From positions 62,001 through 126,000 of the forward strand of contig NZ_JAFVMG010000006.1 of assembly GCF_017377745.1 (NCBI RefSeq): 64,000 bases of DNA. Direction: 5' to 3'. The stretch is from Acetobacter suratthaniensis. GTDB taxonomy: Bacteria; Pseudomonadota; Alphaproteobacteria; Acetobacterales; Acetobacteraceae. The position numbers and the translations under genes were made by a program. This document shows positions 38,273 to 46,952 of this stretch, one piece after another (position 1 is the first letter of the stretch; each line of letters starts with the position of its first letter). A model generated the notes under the pieces. The model had not been told where the DNA came from, ran no database searches, and saw only the letters and a program-made list of their open reading frames with translations.

Positions 38273-40011
38273 AAACCCTCAGCAACCTTGATGTCTCAGG
38301 TCGTGCCTGCTCCGGGCTACGGGTGTTACTCACCCCCGCCGGGTTGGGGTTGCCAGTTTTCAGACCTGTGCGCTGGCATATGCGGCTTGGCATACTCCTT
38401 GCCTGCACCGGTGCTGTAGCCAATTTTGGCCTGTTAACGCTGTCCGGCTGGTTGCTGGCTGGTGCGGCAATGGCCGGGCTGGCAGGTGCCGTGGCGGCTC
38501 AGAGCTTCAATATTCTCCTGCCCGCAACGGCGGTACGTTTTTTTGCCACGACCCGTATTCTTGCGCGGTATCTGGAAAAAATCAGCACGCATGACACAGC
38601 CCTGCGCCTGACCGGACGGCTGCGTAGCTGGCTTTATGCCCGTCTGGCGCCACAGGCTCCTGCGGGCCTTGTATCAGTACGGGGCGGGGACATTCTGAGC
38701 CGCTTTGTCAGCGATACCGACAGGGTGGCGGCTTGGTATACGGATGTCGCCGTACCCTGCTGGCGGGCAATACTGTGCAGTCTGTTTTTTGCCGGTGTTT
38801 TCCTCTGCCTGCTGCCTCAGGCCGCGGCTGTACTGGGGGGCGGTCTGGCGCTCGCCGTTATGGGCGTGTGGTGTCTGGCCGTCCGTCCCGTGCGCGGGTT
38901 AATGCAGCGCTCAGTCGAACGCCACGCCGCACTCCAGGCTGAGCTGGCCGACACCCTGCATGGTCTGGGCGAGTGGTTGGTGCTTGGGGCCATGCCTCGC
39001 CAGATTGCGGCGCTGAATGCCCGGCAAACCGCCCTGACCAACACACACCGGCGCATTGCCGCACACGAGGGACTGGCAGGGAGTTGTATAACGCTTCTGA
39101 TGTTCTGCACCGCTGTGGGGGTGTTAGGGGTTGCTTTACAGGCATTCCGGGCCGGGCAACTTGCCGGACCAGAGGTGCCCATGCTTGTTCTGGGCACGCT
39201 GGCTGCGTTCGATGTTGTAGCCGCCCTGCCAGGTGCATGTGTGGCAGCGGCCCGCACACAACTCGGCGCCCAACGGCTGGCGGCCTGTGAGACCGGAGAA
39301 AGCAAGGCGGTTGCAACCCCAGCACAGCCTGTGGCCCCGTATGATCTTGAAATGCGCAACCTGTGTTTCAGCTACCCACAAACGGGTGCCGCCGTTCTCG
39401 ATCATACCACGCTCACGGTCAGACAGGGTGAAAAGCTGGGCATTACGGGCCCATCTGGGGCTGGCAAAAGCAGCCTTGTCGCCCTGCTGTTCAATTTCTG
39501 GCCCGTGCAGGAGGGACGCATCGTGTTTGGCGGCGTTGATGTCAGCACAACGGATGCGGAAACCCTTTCATCGCTGATCAGCGTTGCTTCTCAGGATTTT
39601 CACCTGTTTACGGCAACCCTGCGCGACAATCTGCTGCTGGCCGCGCCTCAGGCCAGTGAGGCGGATATGAATGAAGCCCTGCGGATTGCACAGCTTGCGA
39701 CATTTGTCGCGGCTCTGCCGCAGGGGCTGGACACGCTCGTGGGTCATGAAGGGCTGAGGCTGTCCGGCGGGCAGGCACGCAGGCTCTCCATTGCTCAGGC
39801 GCTCCTGCGCCGGACACCCTGGCTGGTTCTGGATGAACCGACCGAAGGGCTGGACGATGCCACGGAACAAGCCCTGATGCAGGCCCTGCTAGCCGCGTGC
39901 CCCCGAACAACCATCCTGTGTATCAGCCACAGGAGTGGCGTGCTTCCCTTCATGGATAGGGTTGTACGCCTTGAAGGAGGGCGATTGTGTCCCGAAGGGG
40001 AAAAGACATGA
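38269..40011 (+). CDS. cydC: Thiol-reductant ABC exporter, subunit CydC
   Basis: Partner half-transporter of CydD, 580 residues, with six helices then an ATPase domain. Walker A is GPSGAGKSS, the signature is canonical LSGGQARRLSIAQAL and Walker B is WLVLDEPTEGLD. ATG 38269 follows GGGGAGG at about nine bases. A TTG at 38260 in the same frame is less likely. The gene is 51 bases ahead of cydA. The CydC ATPase site looks canonical whereas that of CydD deviates at one position. Confidence 0.92.
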   Translation: MKTLSNLDVSGRACSGLRVLLTPAGLGLPVFRPVRWHMRLGILLACTGAVANFGLLTLSGWLLAGAAMAGLAGAVAAQSFNILLPATAVRFFATTRILARYLEKISTHDTALRLTGRLRSWLYARLAPQAPAGLVSVRGGDILSRFVSDTDRVAAWYTDVAVPCWRAILCSLFFAGVFLCLLPQAAAVLGGGLALAVMGVWCLAVRPVRGLMQRSVERHAALQAELADTLHGLGEWLVLGAMPRQIAALNARQTALTNTHRRIAAHEGLAGSCITLLMFCTAVGVLGVALQAFRAGQLAGPEVPMLVLGTLAAFDVVAALPGACVAAARTQLGAQRLAACETGESKAVATPAQPVAPYDLEMRNLCFSYPQTGAAVLDHTTLTVRQGEKLGITGPSGAGKSSLVALLFNFWPVQEGRIVFGGVDVSTTDAETLSSLISVASQDFHLFTATLRDNLLLAAPQASEADMNEALRIAQLATFVAALPQGLDTLVGHEGLRLSGGQARRLSIAQALLRRTPWLVLDEPTEGLDDATEQALMQALLAACPRTTILCISHRSGVLPFMDRVVRLEGGRLCPEGEKT

Positions 40012-40062
40012 AAAACTGAAAGTTAGAAAAACAGGTTTTCTCGTATTGCAAGGTCTTGAAAA

Positions 40063-41658
40063 ATGGATTTGATAAACCCCTCCGTGGTTGACCTTTCGCG
40101 CTTCCAGTTTGCGCTTACGGCTCTGTACCACTTCATGTTTGTGCCCCTGACCCTTGGGCTTACCTTCATGCTCGCCGCAATGGAGACGGTCTATGTCGTC
40201 ACCGGCAAGCAGATTTACAAAGACATGGCCCAGTTCTGGGGCAAGCTGTTCGGTATCAACTTCGCACTTGGTGTTGCGACCGGGCTGACCATGGAGTTCG
40301 AATTCGGCACCAACTGGTCGATGTATTCGCGCTTTTTTGGGGACATGTTCGGCACGCCCCTAGCGATTGAGGGCCTGATGGCCTTCTTTATGGAATCCAC
40401 CTTCGTGGGGATCATGTTCTTCGGGTGGGACAGGCTGAGCCGTCAGGGGCACCTGGCCGTGACGTATCTTGTCGCCCTTGGTTCCAACCTGTCTGCATTG
40501 TGGATTTTGGTCGCCAATGCCAGCATGAACGTACCAGACGGTGCGCATTTTGACCCCGACACCATGCGCATGACGTTCGACAGCTTTGTTCACGTGGTGT
40601 TTAACCCGGACTCTCAGGCCAAGTTCGTTCACACATCTGTTGCCGGGTATGTTACCGCCTCGCTTTTTGTCATGGGTATCAGCTCTTTTTACCTGCTGCG
40701 TCGCGAACACCGGCAGTTTGCCGCACGTTCTTTTCGTATGGCCGCTATTTTCGGCATTATTTCCACCGTTGCAGTGATTACGCTGGGCGATGTGCTGGGC
40801 CGGATGGATTATGAACACCAGCCGACAAAAATCGCTGCAATCGAAGGGCTGTGGCACACAAGCAAGCCGCCGTACGAGCCGTGGATACTGGCGGCCCTGC
40901 CAGATGATGCAAAACAGGAAAGCTATTTTGAAATCGGCGTGCCTTATGTTCTCACTCCGCTGATTACTCATAGCTTCAATACGCCCATTACTGGCATGCG
41001 CGAACTACAGGAACAGGCAGGCCCGCGTATTGAATCCGGCATTACAGCCGTTGCTGCTCTCAAGCGCTATGGCGAGACGCATCTGGCTGAAGATCTGGCC
41101 ATCTTTCAAGCGCATGAAAATGACATGGGTTATGGTTTTCTGGCCACCCGCCACGCCCCCAATCAGGATGTTTCGGGCATGACGGACGAACAGCTGCACA
41201 CTGTTGTAGAGCAGACCAAGCCCGATATTCTGCCTAATGTGTTTGTGACGTTCTGGGCGTTCAGGCTGATGGTTTTTCTGTCGCTGTATTTCTTTGTGAT
41301 CTTTGCCGTTGCAGCCTATCTGAGCCTGAAGAAACAGCTTGAGCGCTATCCGCTGTTCCTTAAAATCTGCCTGTGGTCCATTCCTCTGCCGGTGCTTGCA
41401 ACCGAGTTTGGCTGGATTACGGCGGAGGCGGGCCGTCAGCCATGGACCGTGTTCGAGCGTCTACCCACTTTCATGTCCGCCTCATCGCACGGCGTTGGGT
41501 ACATGCTGTTCTCGCTGGCAGGTTTTACCGTGCTCTACAGCATTTTTATCGCAGCGGAACTTTACCTGATGTTCAAGTTCGCGCGGCTCGGCCCGGATAG
41601 TCATGGCACGCATGAACCGGAAAACAGCACACCCTCGCTTTCGGTTATCGCGCATTAA
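40063..41658 (+). CDS. cydA: Cytochrome bd ubiquinol oxidase subunit I (long Q-loop type)
   Basis: The 531-residue heme-bearing subunit oxidises quinol and reduces oxygen to water without pumping protons. It aligns by eye along its length with E. coli CydA: RFQFALTALYHF with the heme b595/d-region His23, KLFGINFALGVATGLTMEF, KFVHT with the heme b558 His, and GRQPW. The region between helices 6 and 7 is full length with the C-terminal insertion, so it is an L-type (CydA) enzyme and not the short-loop cyanide-insensitive CioA. It is followed by cydB and two small genes. Confidence 0.95.
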   Translation: MDLINPSVVDLSRFQFALTALYHFMFVPLTLGLTFMLAAMETVYVVTGKQIYKDMAQFWGKLFGINFALGVATGLTMEFEFGTNWSMYSRFFGDMFGTPLAIEGLMAFFMESTFVGIMFFGWDRLSRQGHLAVTYLVALGSNLSALWILVANASMNVPDGAHFDPDTMRMTFDSFVHVVFNPDSQAKFVHTSVAGYVTASLFVMGISSFYLLRREHRQFAARSFRMAAIFGIISTVAVITLGDVLGRMDYEHQPTKIAAIEGLWHTSKPPYEPWILAALPDDAKQESYFEIGVPYVLTPLITHSFNTPITGMRELQEQAGPRIESGITAVAALKRYGETHLAEDLAIFQAHENDMGYGFLATRHAPNQDVSGMTDEQLHTVVEQTKPDILPNVFVTFWAFRLMVFLSLYFFVIFAVAAYLSLKKQLERYPLFLKICLWSIPLPVLATEFGWITAEAGRQPWTVFERLPTFMSASSHGVGYMLFSLAGFTVLYSIFIAAELYLMFKFARLGPDSHGTHEPENSTPSLSVIAH

Positions 41659-41724
41659 GCCGGAGCGGCAACACGCGTGGCGGGGTTCAAGGCCCGCCAC
41701 ATGGTTGGGGAAAGAAGAAGTATC

Positions 41725-42861
41725 ATGGATCTTTATACAATTCTCAAACTCGTCTGGGCTGGCCTGCTGTGCATCCTGCTGATCGGGCTTGGGCTGATGG
41801 TCGGCATGGATATGGGGGTCGGTACGCTCCTGCGCTTTGTCGGCCGCAATGATGCCGAACGCCGGACTGCGCTCAATATCATCGGCCCGCACTGGGATGG
41901 CAATCAGGTGTGGTTCATTCTGGGAGGGGGCGCGATTTTTGCGGCTTTCCCGACGCTCTACGCCACCTCCTTTTCCGTGTTTTATGTGGTTATGATCCTG
42001 CTTCTGTTCAGCATGATCCTGCGGCCTGTGGCGTTTGAATACCGCTCCAAGGTTGATGCGCGTCTCTGGCGGGCAAGCTGGGACTGGGCGTTTCTTGTAT
42101 CCGGCTTCCTGCCCATGTTCGTCTATGGCGCAGCCTTCGGGAACATTCTGCAAGGCGTTGGCTATCATTTTGCATGGAGCGGACAGTATTTTCAGGATAG
42201 CTCGTTTTTCAGCTATCTGCTGAATCCCTTTGCCATTCTATGCGGCCTTATGGCCGTCAGCCTGAGCGTTTTTCAGGGTGGTGTCATGCTGATGATGCGT
42301 GCCGAAAACCCGATTTACGCCCGCGCACGGGGCTATGCCCAGACTGCTGCCCTGTCAGGTGCTGCCCTGTTTGTCATTGGCGGCGTATGGATCCGTAATG
42401 TGCGGGGCTTTGTACTGCTGGAGGGCGAACCCGGCATGCCAGCCAACCCGATGCGAGGGCAGCATGTAAGCATGGAAGCCGGGGCATGGCTGCATAATTA
42501 CACCGCACACCCTGTGCTGTGGCTGCTGCCTGTGCTGGGGATTTTTTCCATGCTGGCAGGGGCCGCTTTTGTGCGCGCCAACCGTCCGTATCTGGCCTGG
42601 TGGACGGGACTTGGTACATGGATTGGCACCATCGGCACGGTTGCCGGAGCCATGTTTCCGTTCTTCATGCCCTCCACCACCAACCCGGATCAAAGCCTGA
42701 CAATATGGAACAGTTCAGCCAGTCAATACGGGCTGACCTGCATGTTGGTGGTCGCACTGATCTTTGTGCCGATCATCCTGTCCTATACCGCGTGGTGCTA
42801 TTACATCATGGGGGGCAAGGTACGCACGGAAAACATTGTTAATGATACGCATAGCTACTGA
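41725..42861 (+). CDS. cydB: Cytochrome bd ubiquinol oxidase subunit II
   Basis: The 378-residue partner of CydA has about nine helices. Its start MDLYTILKLVWAGLL and the segments GPHWDGNQVWFILGGGAIFAAFP and TTNPDQSLTIWNSSAS are typical of CydB. It has no heme of its own but stabilises the oxidase. I start it at ATG 41725, after AAAGAAGAAG; an upstream in-frame start at 41677 would add non-family residues. The two short membrane-protein genes begin 13 and 209 bases after its stop. Confidence 0.94.
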   Translation: MDLYTILKLVWAGLLCILLIGLGLMVGMDMGVGTLLRFVGRNDAERRTALNIIGPHWDGNQVWFILGGGAIFAAFPTLYATSFSVFYVVMILLLFSMILRPVAFEYRSKVDARLWRASWDWAFLVSGFLPMFVYGAAFGNILQGVGYHFAWSGQYFQDSSFFSYLLNPFAILCGLMAVSLSVFQGGVMLMMRAENPIYARARGYAQTAALSGAALFVIGGVWIRNVRGFVLLEGEPGMPANPMRGQHVSMEAGAWLHNYTAHPVLWLLPVLGIFSMLAGAAFVRANRPYLAWWTGLGTWIGTIGTVAGAMFPFFMPSTTNPDQSLTIWNSSASQYGLTCMLVVALIFVPIILSYTAWCYYIMGGKVRTENIVNDTHSY

Positions 42862-42874
42862 GAGGAGAGCCAAA

Positions 42875-43069
42875 ATGACAACACTCTTACGCATTGCAGG
42901 TTTGGGTCTGGTTCTTGTCGTAGCACTGCTATTTGCAGTTTTCGTTGGGGATCAGGGGCCGTGGTATTTTGCCTGGGTAGTTGGAACGGTCATGATTGTG
43001 CTGATCGCCGGGGCAGGGGCCATTCTGTTCGATGCCCAACCCGACAATACTCCAGATGGGGAGGTATAA
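42875..43069 (+). CDS. CydX-like small subunit with an extra N-terminal helix
   Basis: The 64-residue membrane protein contains GPWYFAWVVGT at about residues 28-38, close to the MWYFAWILGT start of E. coli CydX (YbgT family), followed by a helix and an acidic tail as in CydX. Unlike CydX (37 residues) it has an additional N-terminal hydrophobic segment of about 25 residues (LLRIAGLGLVLVVALLFAVF). ATG 42875 follows GAGAGGAGAG. CydX stabilises the hemes of cytochrome bd. The position 13 bases after cydB supports the same role. Confidence 0.82.
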   Translation: MTTLLRIAGLGLVLVVALLFAVFVGDQGPWYFAWVVGTVMIVLIAGAGAILFDAQPDNTPDGEV

Positions 43070-43070
43070 T

Positions 43071-43169
43071 ATGTTAGGCGATCTTGAAGGTATTATCCTT
43101 TTCATACCATTCCTTTACCTGACTTTTTATATTGCGGCATGGGCTATTTGCAGAAAGCTCTTTCCGTAA
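43071..43169 (+). CDS. 32-residue single-pass membrane protein after cydX
   Basis: A very short gene: ATG 43071 to TAA 43167-43169. The product starts MLGDLEGIILF, continues as one hydrophobic helix rich in Phe, Leu and Tyr, and ends in a basic tail (ICRKLFP). The strong ribosome binding site GGGGAGG (43058-43064) sits six bases before the ATG inside the end of the previous gene, whose stop is one base upstream. I recognise no family. It may be an additional small oxidase subunit, comparable in size to CydX, CydH or CydY proteins. Confidence 0.65.
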   Translation: MLGDLEGIILFIPFLYLTFYIAAWAICRKLFP

Positions 43170-43189
43170 AATCATGTACATGAAATTAT

Positions 43190-43220
43190 ACTTTCAAATA
43201 TAAAATTTTTATTTGAAAGT
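43190..43220. terminator. AT-rich 11-bp perfect hairpin after the cyd operon
   Basis: ACTTTCAAATA (43190-43200) pairs perfectly with TATTTGAAAGT (43210-43220) around a nine-base AT loop. T-rich sequence follows. It lies 21 bases after the last small gene. It may be a weak terminator, an RNA-stability element or a protein-binding dyad. Confidence 0.45.
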
Positions 43221-43289
43221 TATTTGTTTCGTGATATATTATTTTTGTAGAAGGTTTCTGGCTGACATCAGACTTTTACATGCCTCATG

Positions 43290-43323
43290 CAAAGCGCCCC
43301 GGCCGAAAGACCGGGGCGCTTTG
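43290..43323. terminator. Strong GC-rich hairpin, probable bidirectional terminator
   Basis: CAAAGCGCCCCGG (43290-43302) pairs perfectly with CCGGGGCGCTTTG (43311-43323) over 13 bases with an eight-base loop. It lies between the convergent cyd operon and the alpha-E gene. A-rich and T-rich stem ends would serve as short U tracts in both directions. Confidence 0.8.
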
Positions 43324-43360
43324 TTATGCAACAATGGTTTTACGTATTTAAACGGCAGTT

Positions 43361-44368
43361 TTACTCCTGCACCTGCAAAACCCCCTGATTGACCGCACTT
43401 GGAATACTGGGCCAGAAAGTCTCGGCAATGGCGTTCTGTGTGCTGGCGAGGCGGGTCTGTATCCAACTCATGTAATCATGTAATCCACGCAGGATAATAT
43501 CACCTGCTGTCTGATCGCTCAGGGTTGTGCGGAGTTCATCCAGGCATTCCTGCAGCGGGGCACATAACCCGTACAGTCCTGCATGGTTGGCCAATAAGCT
43601 CAACACATCATCAATCTGCCGCAGATTGGACGAAAGGGAGCGCGGAAAACCTTCGTTCTTGAGAAGAAAACCAACAATATTGGCGGGCGTCACCGTAACT
43701 GGCCGCAAGCGGCGGAAGGAATGATGCGCCGCAGCAGAGCGCAGAACAGAGGTCCACTGCGTGATATCAATGGCTGATCCCGGCACTTCTCCTTGTGGTA
43801 GCAGCATATGGTACCGGATATCGACCAGACGGGTAATCTGATCGCAGCGTTCAAGATGTTTGCCAAGTCGGTAGAACAGCCACGCCTGATCGCGATACAG
43901 CGTGCCTTCAGCAATACCATAATGGGTCTGGCATTCCTGTCGTATGCGCCCACACAGGCCGGACAGACTGCTGGTTTTGACCGATGTTTCGTCCAGTTCC
44001 AGCAGCCAGCGTGTGAAAACGTTCAGATGTGTCCATAACTCGGTAGAAACCAGCGGCCTAACAGCACGAGCGTTTTCACGAATGGCATGCGCCATAGACC
44101 GAATGGAACCGGGGTTTTCTGCTTCGATCAGGTAAAAAGGCACGGCATCAGCACTTGAGCCATCAGGGTGCAGGCGGCTGAACAGGCTTTCATCCGAATT
44201 GATGCTTACGATGGAATCCCATGCGGTCTGCCCTTCGGCATCACGCACAAAGGTTTCCGTCACTTCCAGCAGTCGGGCCAGATTTTCTACCCGCTCCATG
44301 TAACGGGCGAGCCACATCATGCACTCAGCATAACGGGATAAAAGGGGAAAATGCGCCAGTTCCATCAT
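43361..44368 (-). CDS. Alpha-E domain protein
   Basis: The 335-residue all-helical alpha-E protein has the family start LSRYAECMMWLARYMERVENLARLLE and later YRDQAWLFYRLGKHLERCDQITRLVDIRY. It has no recognised catalytic residues. In many bacteria alpha-E genes are paired with circularly permuted ATP-grasp ligases, as here: its ATG overlaps the ligase stop in ATGA. The pair has been predicted to build or attach a peptide, but its product is unknown. It is the downstream gene of the pair, ending near the hairpin at 43290. Confidence 0.87.
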   Translation of the reverse strand: MMELAHFPLLSRYAECMMWLARYMERVENLARLLEVTETFVRDAEGQTAWDSIVSINSDESLFSRLHPDGSSADAVPFYLIEAENPGSIRSMAHAIRENARAVRPLVSTELWTHLNVFTRWLLELDETSVKTSSLSGLCGRIRQECQTHYGIAEGTLYRDQAWLFYRLGKHLERCDQITRLVDIRYHMLLPQGEVPGSAIDITQWTSVLRSAAAHHSFRRLRPVTVTPANIVGFLLKNEGFPRSLSSNLRQIDDVLSLLANHAGLYGLCAPLQECLDELRTTLSDQTAGDIILRGLHDYMSWIQTRLASTQNAIAETFWPSIPSAVNQGVLQVQE

Positions 44369-45843
44369 GATGCCATGACCCATGTATCTTTAGACCCGCC
44401 ACCCTGAGAGGAATTGACCACAAGAGACCCTTTGCGCAGGGCCACGCGGGACAACCCGCCGGGCAGCACCCAGACTGATCGCCCTGTCAGGGCGAAAGGT
44501 CGCAGATCAACATGACGCGCCTCAACACCATCGGGGCAGAGGGTGGGTGTTACGGACAGGCCGATAACCGGCTGGCTGATATAATTGGCAGGGTCCTGTT
44601 GCAGTTTCTGCCGAAATTCCTCCAGTTCGGCCTTGCTGGCCTGCGGGCCGATCAACAGGCCGTAACCACCAGACTCTCCAACAGGTTTAACTACCAGCTT
44701 GTCCAGATTAGCCAGAGTATAGGCCAGTCCTTCCTCTTCTGCGCAGATATGGGTTTGCACACTGTCCAGAATGGGGTCTTCGTCCAGATAGTAGCGAATG
44801 ATACGCGGCATATAGGCGTAAACAGCTTTGTCATCCGCCACACCGGTACCAAGGGCGTTAGCCAGTGTCACGTTGCCATACCTGTAAGCGTCAATCAGCC
44901 CCGGAACCCCCAGAAGACTATCGGGGTTGAAAGCAAGCGGATCAAGAAACTCATCATTAAGACGACGGTAAATGGAATGAACCGGCTTCGGCCCCATCGT
45001 GGTACGCATATAGACACGATGGTTTTCCACGAACAGGTCGCGGCCTTCAACCAGCGGCACCCCCATCTCGCGCGAGAGGAAAACATGCTCGAAATAAGCG
45101 GAGTTGTAGATACCCGGTGAAAGCAGAACGACCTGCGGATTGAGAACACCTTCGGGCGCCACTTCACACAGGGTCTGATGCAGGCGCGGGCCATACTCCT
45201 CAACCGAGCGAACTGGCAGGCCTGATGCCAGGTCAGGCATGAGCCTGAGCATCATATGGCGATTTTCAATCACATAGGAAACGCCCGAGGGCGTGCGGGC
45301 ATTATCTTCCAGAATGAGAAAACGTCCATCCATATCGCGGATAAGGTCTGTGCCGTTTACATGCACATACACACCACCCGGCACCTTGAAGCCCACCATA
45401 GCCTCGCAGTAATTCGGATTATTCAACACCAGCTCGGCAGGAATAATGCCGTCTTTAAGGATTTTCCGGTCATGATAGATGTCGTGCAGGAAGAGGTTAA
45501 GCGCTTGAATGCGCTGCTGCACGCCGCGCTCGATATGTGACCATTCCTGTGCTGTCATGATCCGCGGAATGGCATCAAACGGCAGAATACGGTCTATGGC
45601 CTCGCGGTTGGAATAGACAGTAAAGGTTATGCCCATGCTGTAAAGCTGCGCCTCGGCCGAGGCCGTGCGTTTGCGCAGCTCCGCCACATCCATCGCGGCA
45701 AGCCTGCTGCGAACACGATTGAGGGCTTCAGGCATGGGGCCTTTACGGTTCATGAGTTCGCAGAAAAACTCAGGAACCTGATATCCATCCAGCAGGCCGG
45801 TTGGCGATGTTTCGGACAGAGTATGCGGCTTGGCACTACTCAT
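44365..45843 (-). CDS. Circularly permuted ATP-grasp ligase
   Basis: The 492-residue protein of the CP_ATPgrasp group (former DUF404/DUF407) would activate a carboxylate with ATP and join it to an amine. Recognisable segments are ILEDNARTPSGVSYVIENR, the metal-binding LVVKPVGESGGYGLLIG near the C-terminus, and VALRKGSLVVNSSQGGGSKDTWV at the end. ATG 45843 follows GGGAGG. It is divergent from the transglutaminase-like gene across 269 bases and overlaps the alpha-E gene. The substrate is not known; a peptide or amino-acid ligation is predicted by family. Confidence 0.88.
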   Translation of the reverse strand: MSSAKPHTLSETSPTGLLDGYQVPEFFCELMNRKGPMPEALNRVRSRLAAMDVAELRKRTASAEAQLYSMGITFTVYSNREAIDRILPFDAIPRIMTAQEWSHIERGVQQRIQALNLFLHDIYHDRKILKDGIIPAELVLNNPNYCEAMVGFKVPGGVYVHVNGTDLIRDMDGRFLILEDNARTPSGVSYVIENRHMMLRLMPDLASGLPVRSVEEYGPRLHQTLCEVAPEGVLNPQVVLLSPGIYNSAYFEHVFLSREMGVPLVEGRDLFVENHRVYMRTTMGPKPVHSIYRRLNDEFLDPLAFNPDSLLGVPGLIDAYRYGNVTLANALGTGVADDKAVYAYMPRIIRYYLDEDPILDSVQTHICAEEEGLAYTLANLDKLVVKPVGESGGYGLLIGPQASKAELEEFRQKLQQDPANYISQPVIGLSVTPTLCPDGVEARHVDLRPFALTGRSVWVLPGGLSRVALRKGSLVVNSSQGGGSKDTWVMAS

Positions 45844-46112
45844 GGGGCCTCCCGTCTGAACGGTCTGGCGTCAGGTGCCCGGATCAGGGGAGCGGGCCAC
45901 GCCAGATTGTTGCGATCTGTTACTGACGGGAGCAGGAATTCCCGTCTTTGCCAAGAGGAAAAAACGAAAGACTTTTTTTATTCGTCCAGCACGGAGTAAC
46001 GCTTGCGCGCGCTTTTGATGCTGATATGGTTTTGACCTTGAAATCCGTCATACATGACAGGCGGCCCCGGGGCCGGGCCGCCATCAAAGGTGAAAGAGTA
46101 GGCCGCTTTCTG

Positions 46113-46952
46113 ATGAGTTCCCAGATAACGCTGGTACACCGGACGTGTTACCGTTACGACAGGCCGGTTGTCATGGGGCCGCAGACAGTCCGCTTGCGCC
46201 CCATGAAAGACTGCCGCACACCTGTATTGTCCTACACGCTCAAGGTAGAGCCCGCAGGGGCTGAACTGGGCTGGGGGCAGGATGATAACGGCAATGAAAC
46301 TGCCTTTATCCGCTTTGATGAAAAAGTGACCCATTTCAATGTCGAAGTCAGCCTCGTCGCTGACATGAGGGTGTACGACCCCCTGCGATTGACTGACGAA
46401 AGCCCCCTCTGCACGCAAGACTGTGATACGGCCTGCCGGAGCCAACCTCAATTGGGGGAGCATGCCACAACCTTTATCAACGATTTACACGCTCTGTTGC
46501 CAGAAGACCCCGCCCGGAAGTTTATCAAGCTGAACGAAGTGATTGCCCGGCGGGTACGTTATGAACGCCGCATGGAGCCGGGAGTTCTTTCAGCCGAGGA
46601 CGTATTGAGCCGTAATTGTGGCTCCTGCCGGGATAGCGCGTGGCTTATGGTGCTGCTGGCACGTCATATGGGCTTTGCTGCACGTTTTGTCTCTGGCTAT
46701 CTGGTGCAAAGCCTGCATGGTGCCGGAGACGAGGAAGTTCTGAACGGAGACCTGCACGCATGGGCTCAAGTTCTGCTGCCTGAACATGGCTGGCTGGGAT
46801 TTGATACAACTTCAGGCAGGCTGGCAGGGGAGGGGCATATTCCACTTGCCGTAGCTGCGGAACCAGAAGGGGCTGCCCCCATTTCGGGTCTACTGGATCG
46901 ATGCGAGTCCTGTTTTAATGTTTCCATGCAGGTTCAGCGTCTGTTTTCATGA
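46113..46952 (+). CDS. Transglutaminase-like cysteine protease/amidase family protein
   Basis: This 279-residue protein has an N-terminal beta domain (TLVHRTCYRYDRPVVMGPQTVRLRP) and a transglutaminase core. The catalytic Cys is in NCGSCRDSAW, His in DLHAWAQVLLPEHGW and Asp in the following GFDTTSG. Bacterial members mostly hydrolyse amide or peptide bonds instead of crosslinking. It has no signal peptide. Start ATG 46113 is chosen at the beginning of the conserved domain; an in-frame ATG at 45948 adds non-family sequence. It overlaps the peptidase gene in ATGA. Confidence 0.85.
   Translation: MSSQITLVHRTCYRYDRPVVMGPQTVRLRPMKDCRTPVLSYTLKVEPAGAELGWGQDDNGNETAFIRFDEKVTHFNVEVSLVADMRVYDPLRLTDESPLCTQDCDTACRSQPQLGEHATTFINDLHALLPEDPARKFIKLNEVIARRVRYERRMEPGVLSAEDVLSRNCGSCRDSAWLMVLLARHMGFAARFVSGYLVQSLHGAGDEEVLNGDLHAWAQVLLPEHGWLGFDTTSGRLAGEGHIPLAVAAEPEGAAPISGLLDRCESCFNVSMQVQRLFS

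Noticed and set aside
40025-40041. AGAAAA/TTTTCT hairpin between cydC and cydA
   Set aside because: Six A-T-rich pairs are too weak for a terminator, and the genes most likely form one operon.
40063-42861. Cyanide-insensitive oxidase CioAB
   Set aside because: The CydA Q-loop region is full length and E. coli-like, and cydDC and a CydX-like gene are in the operon.
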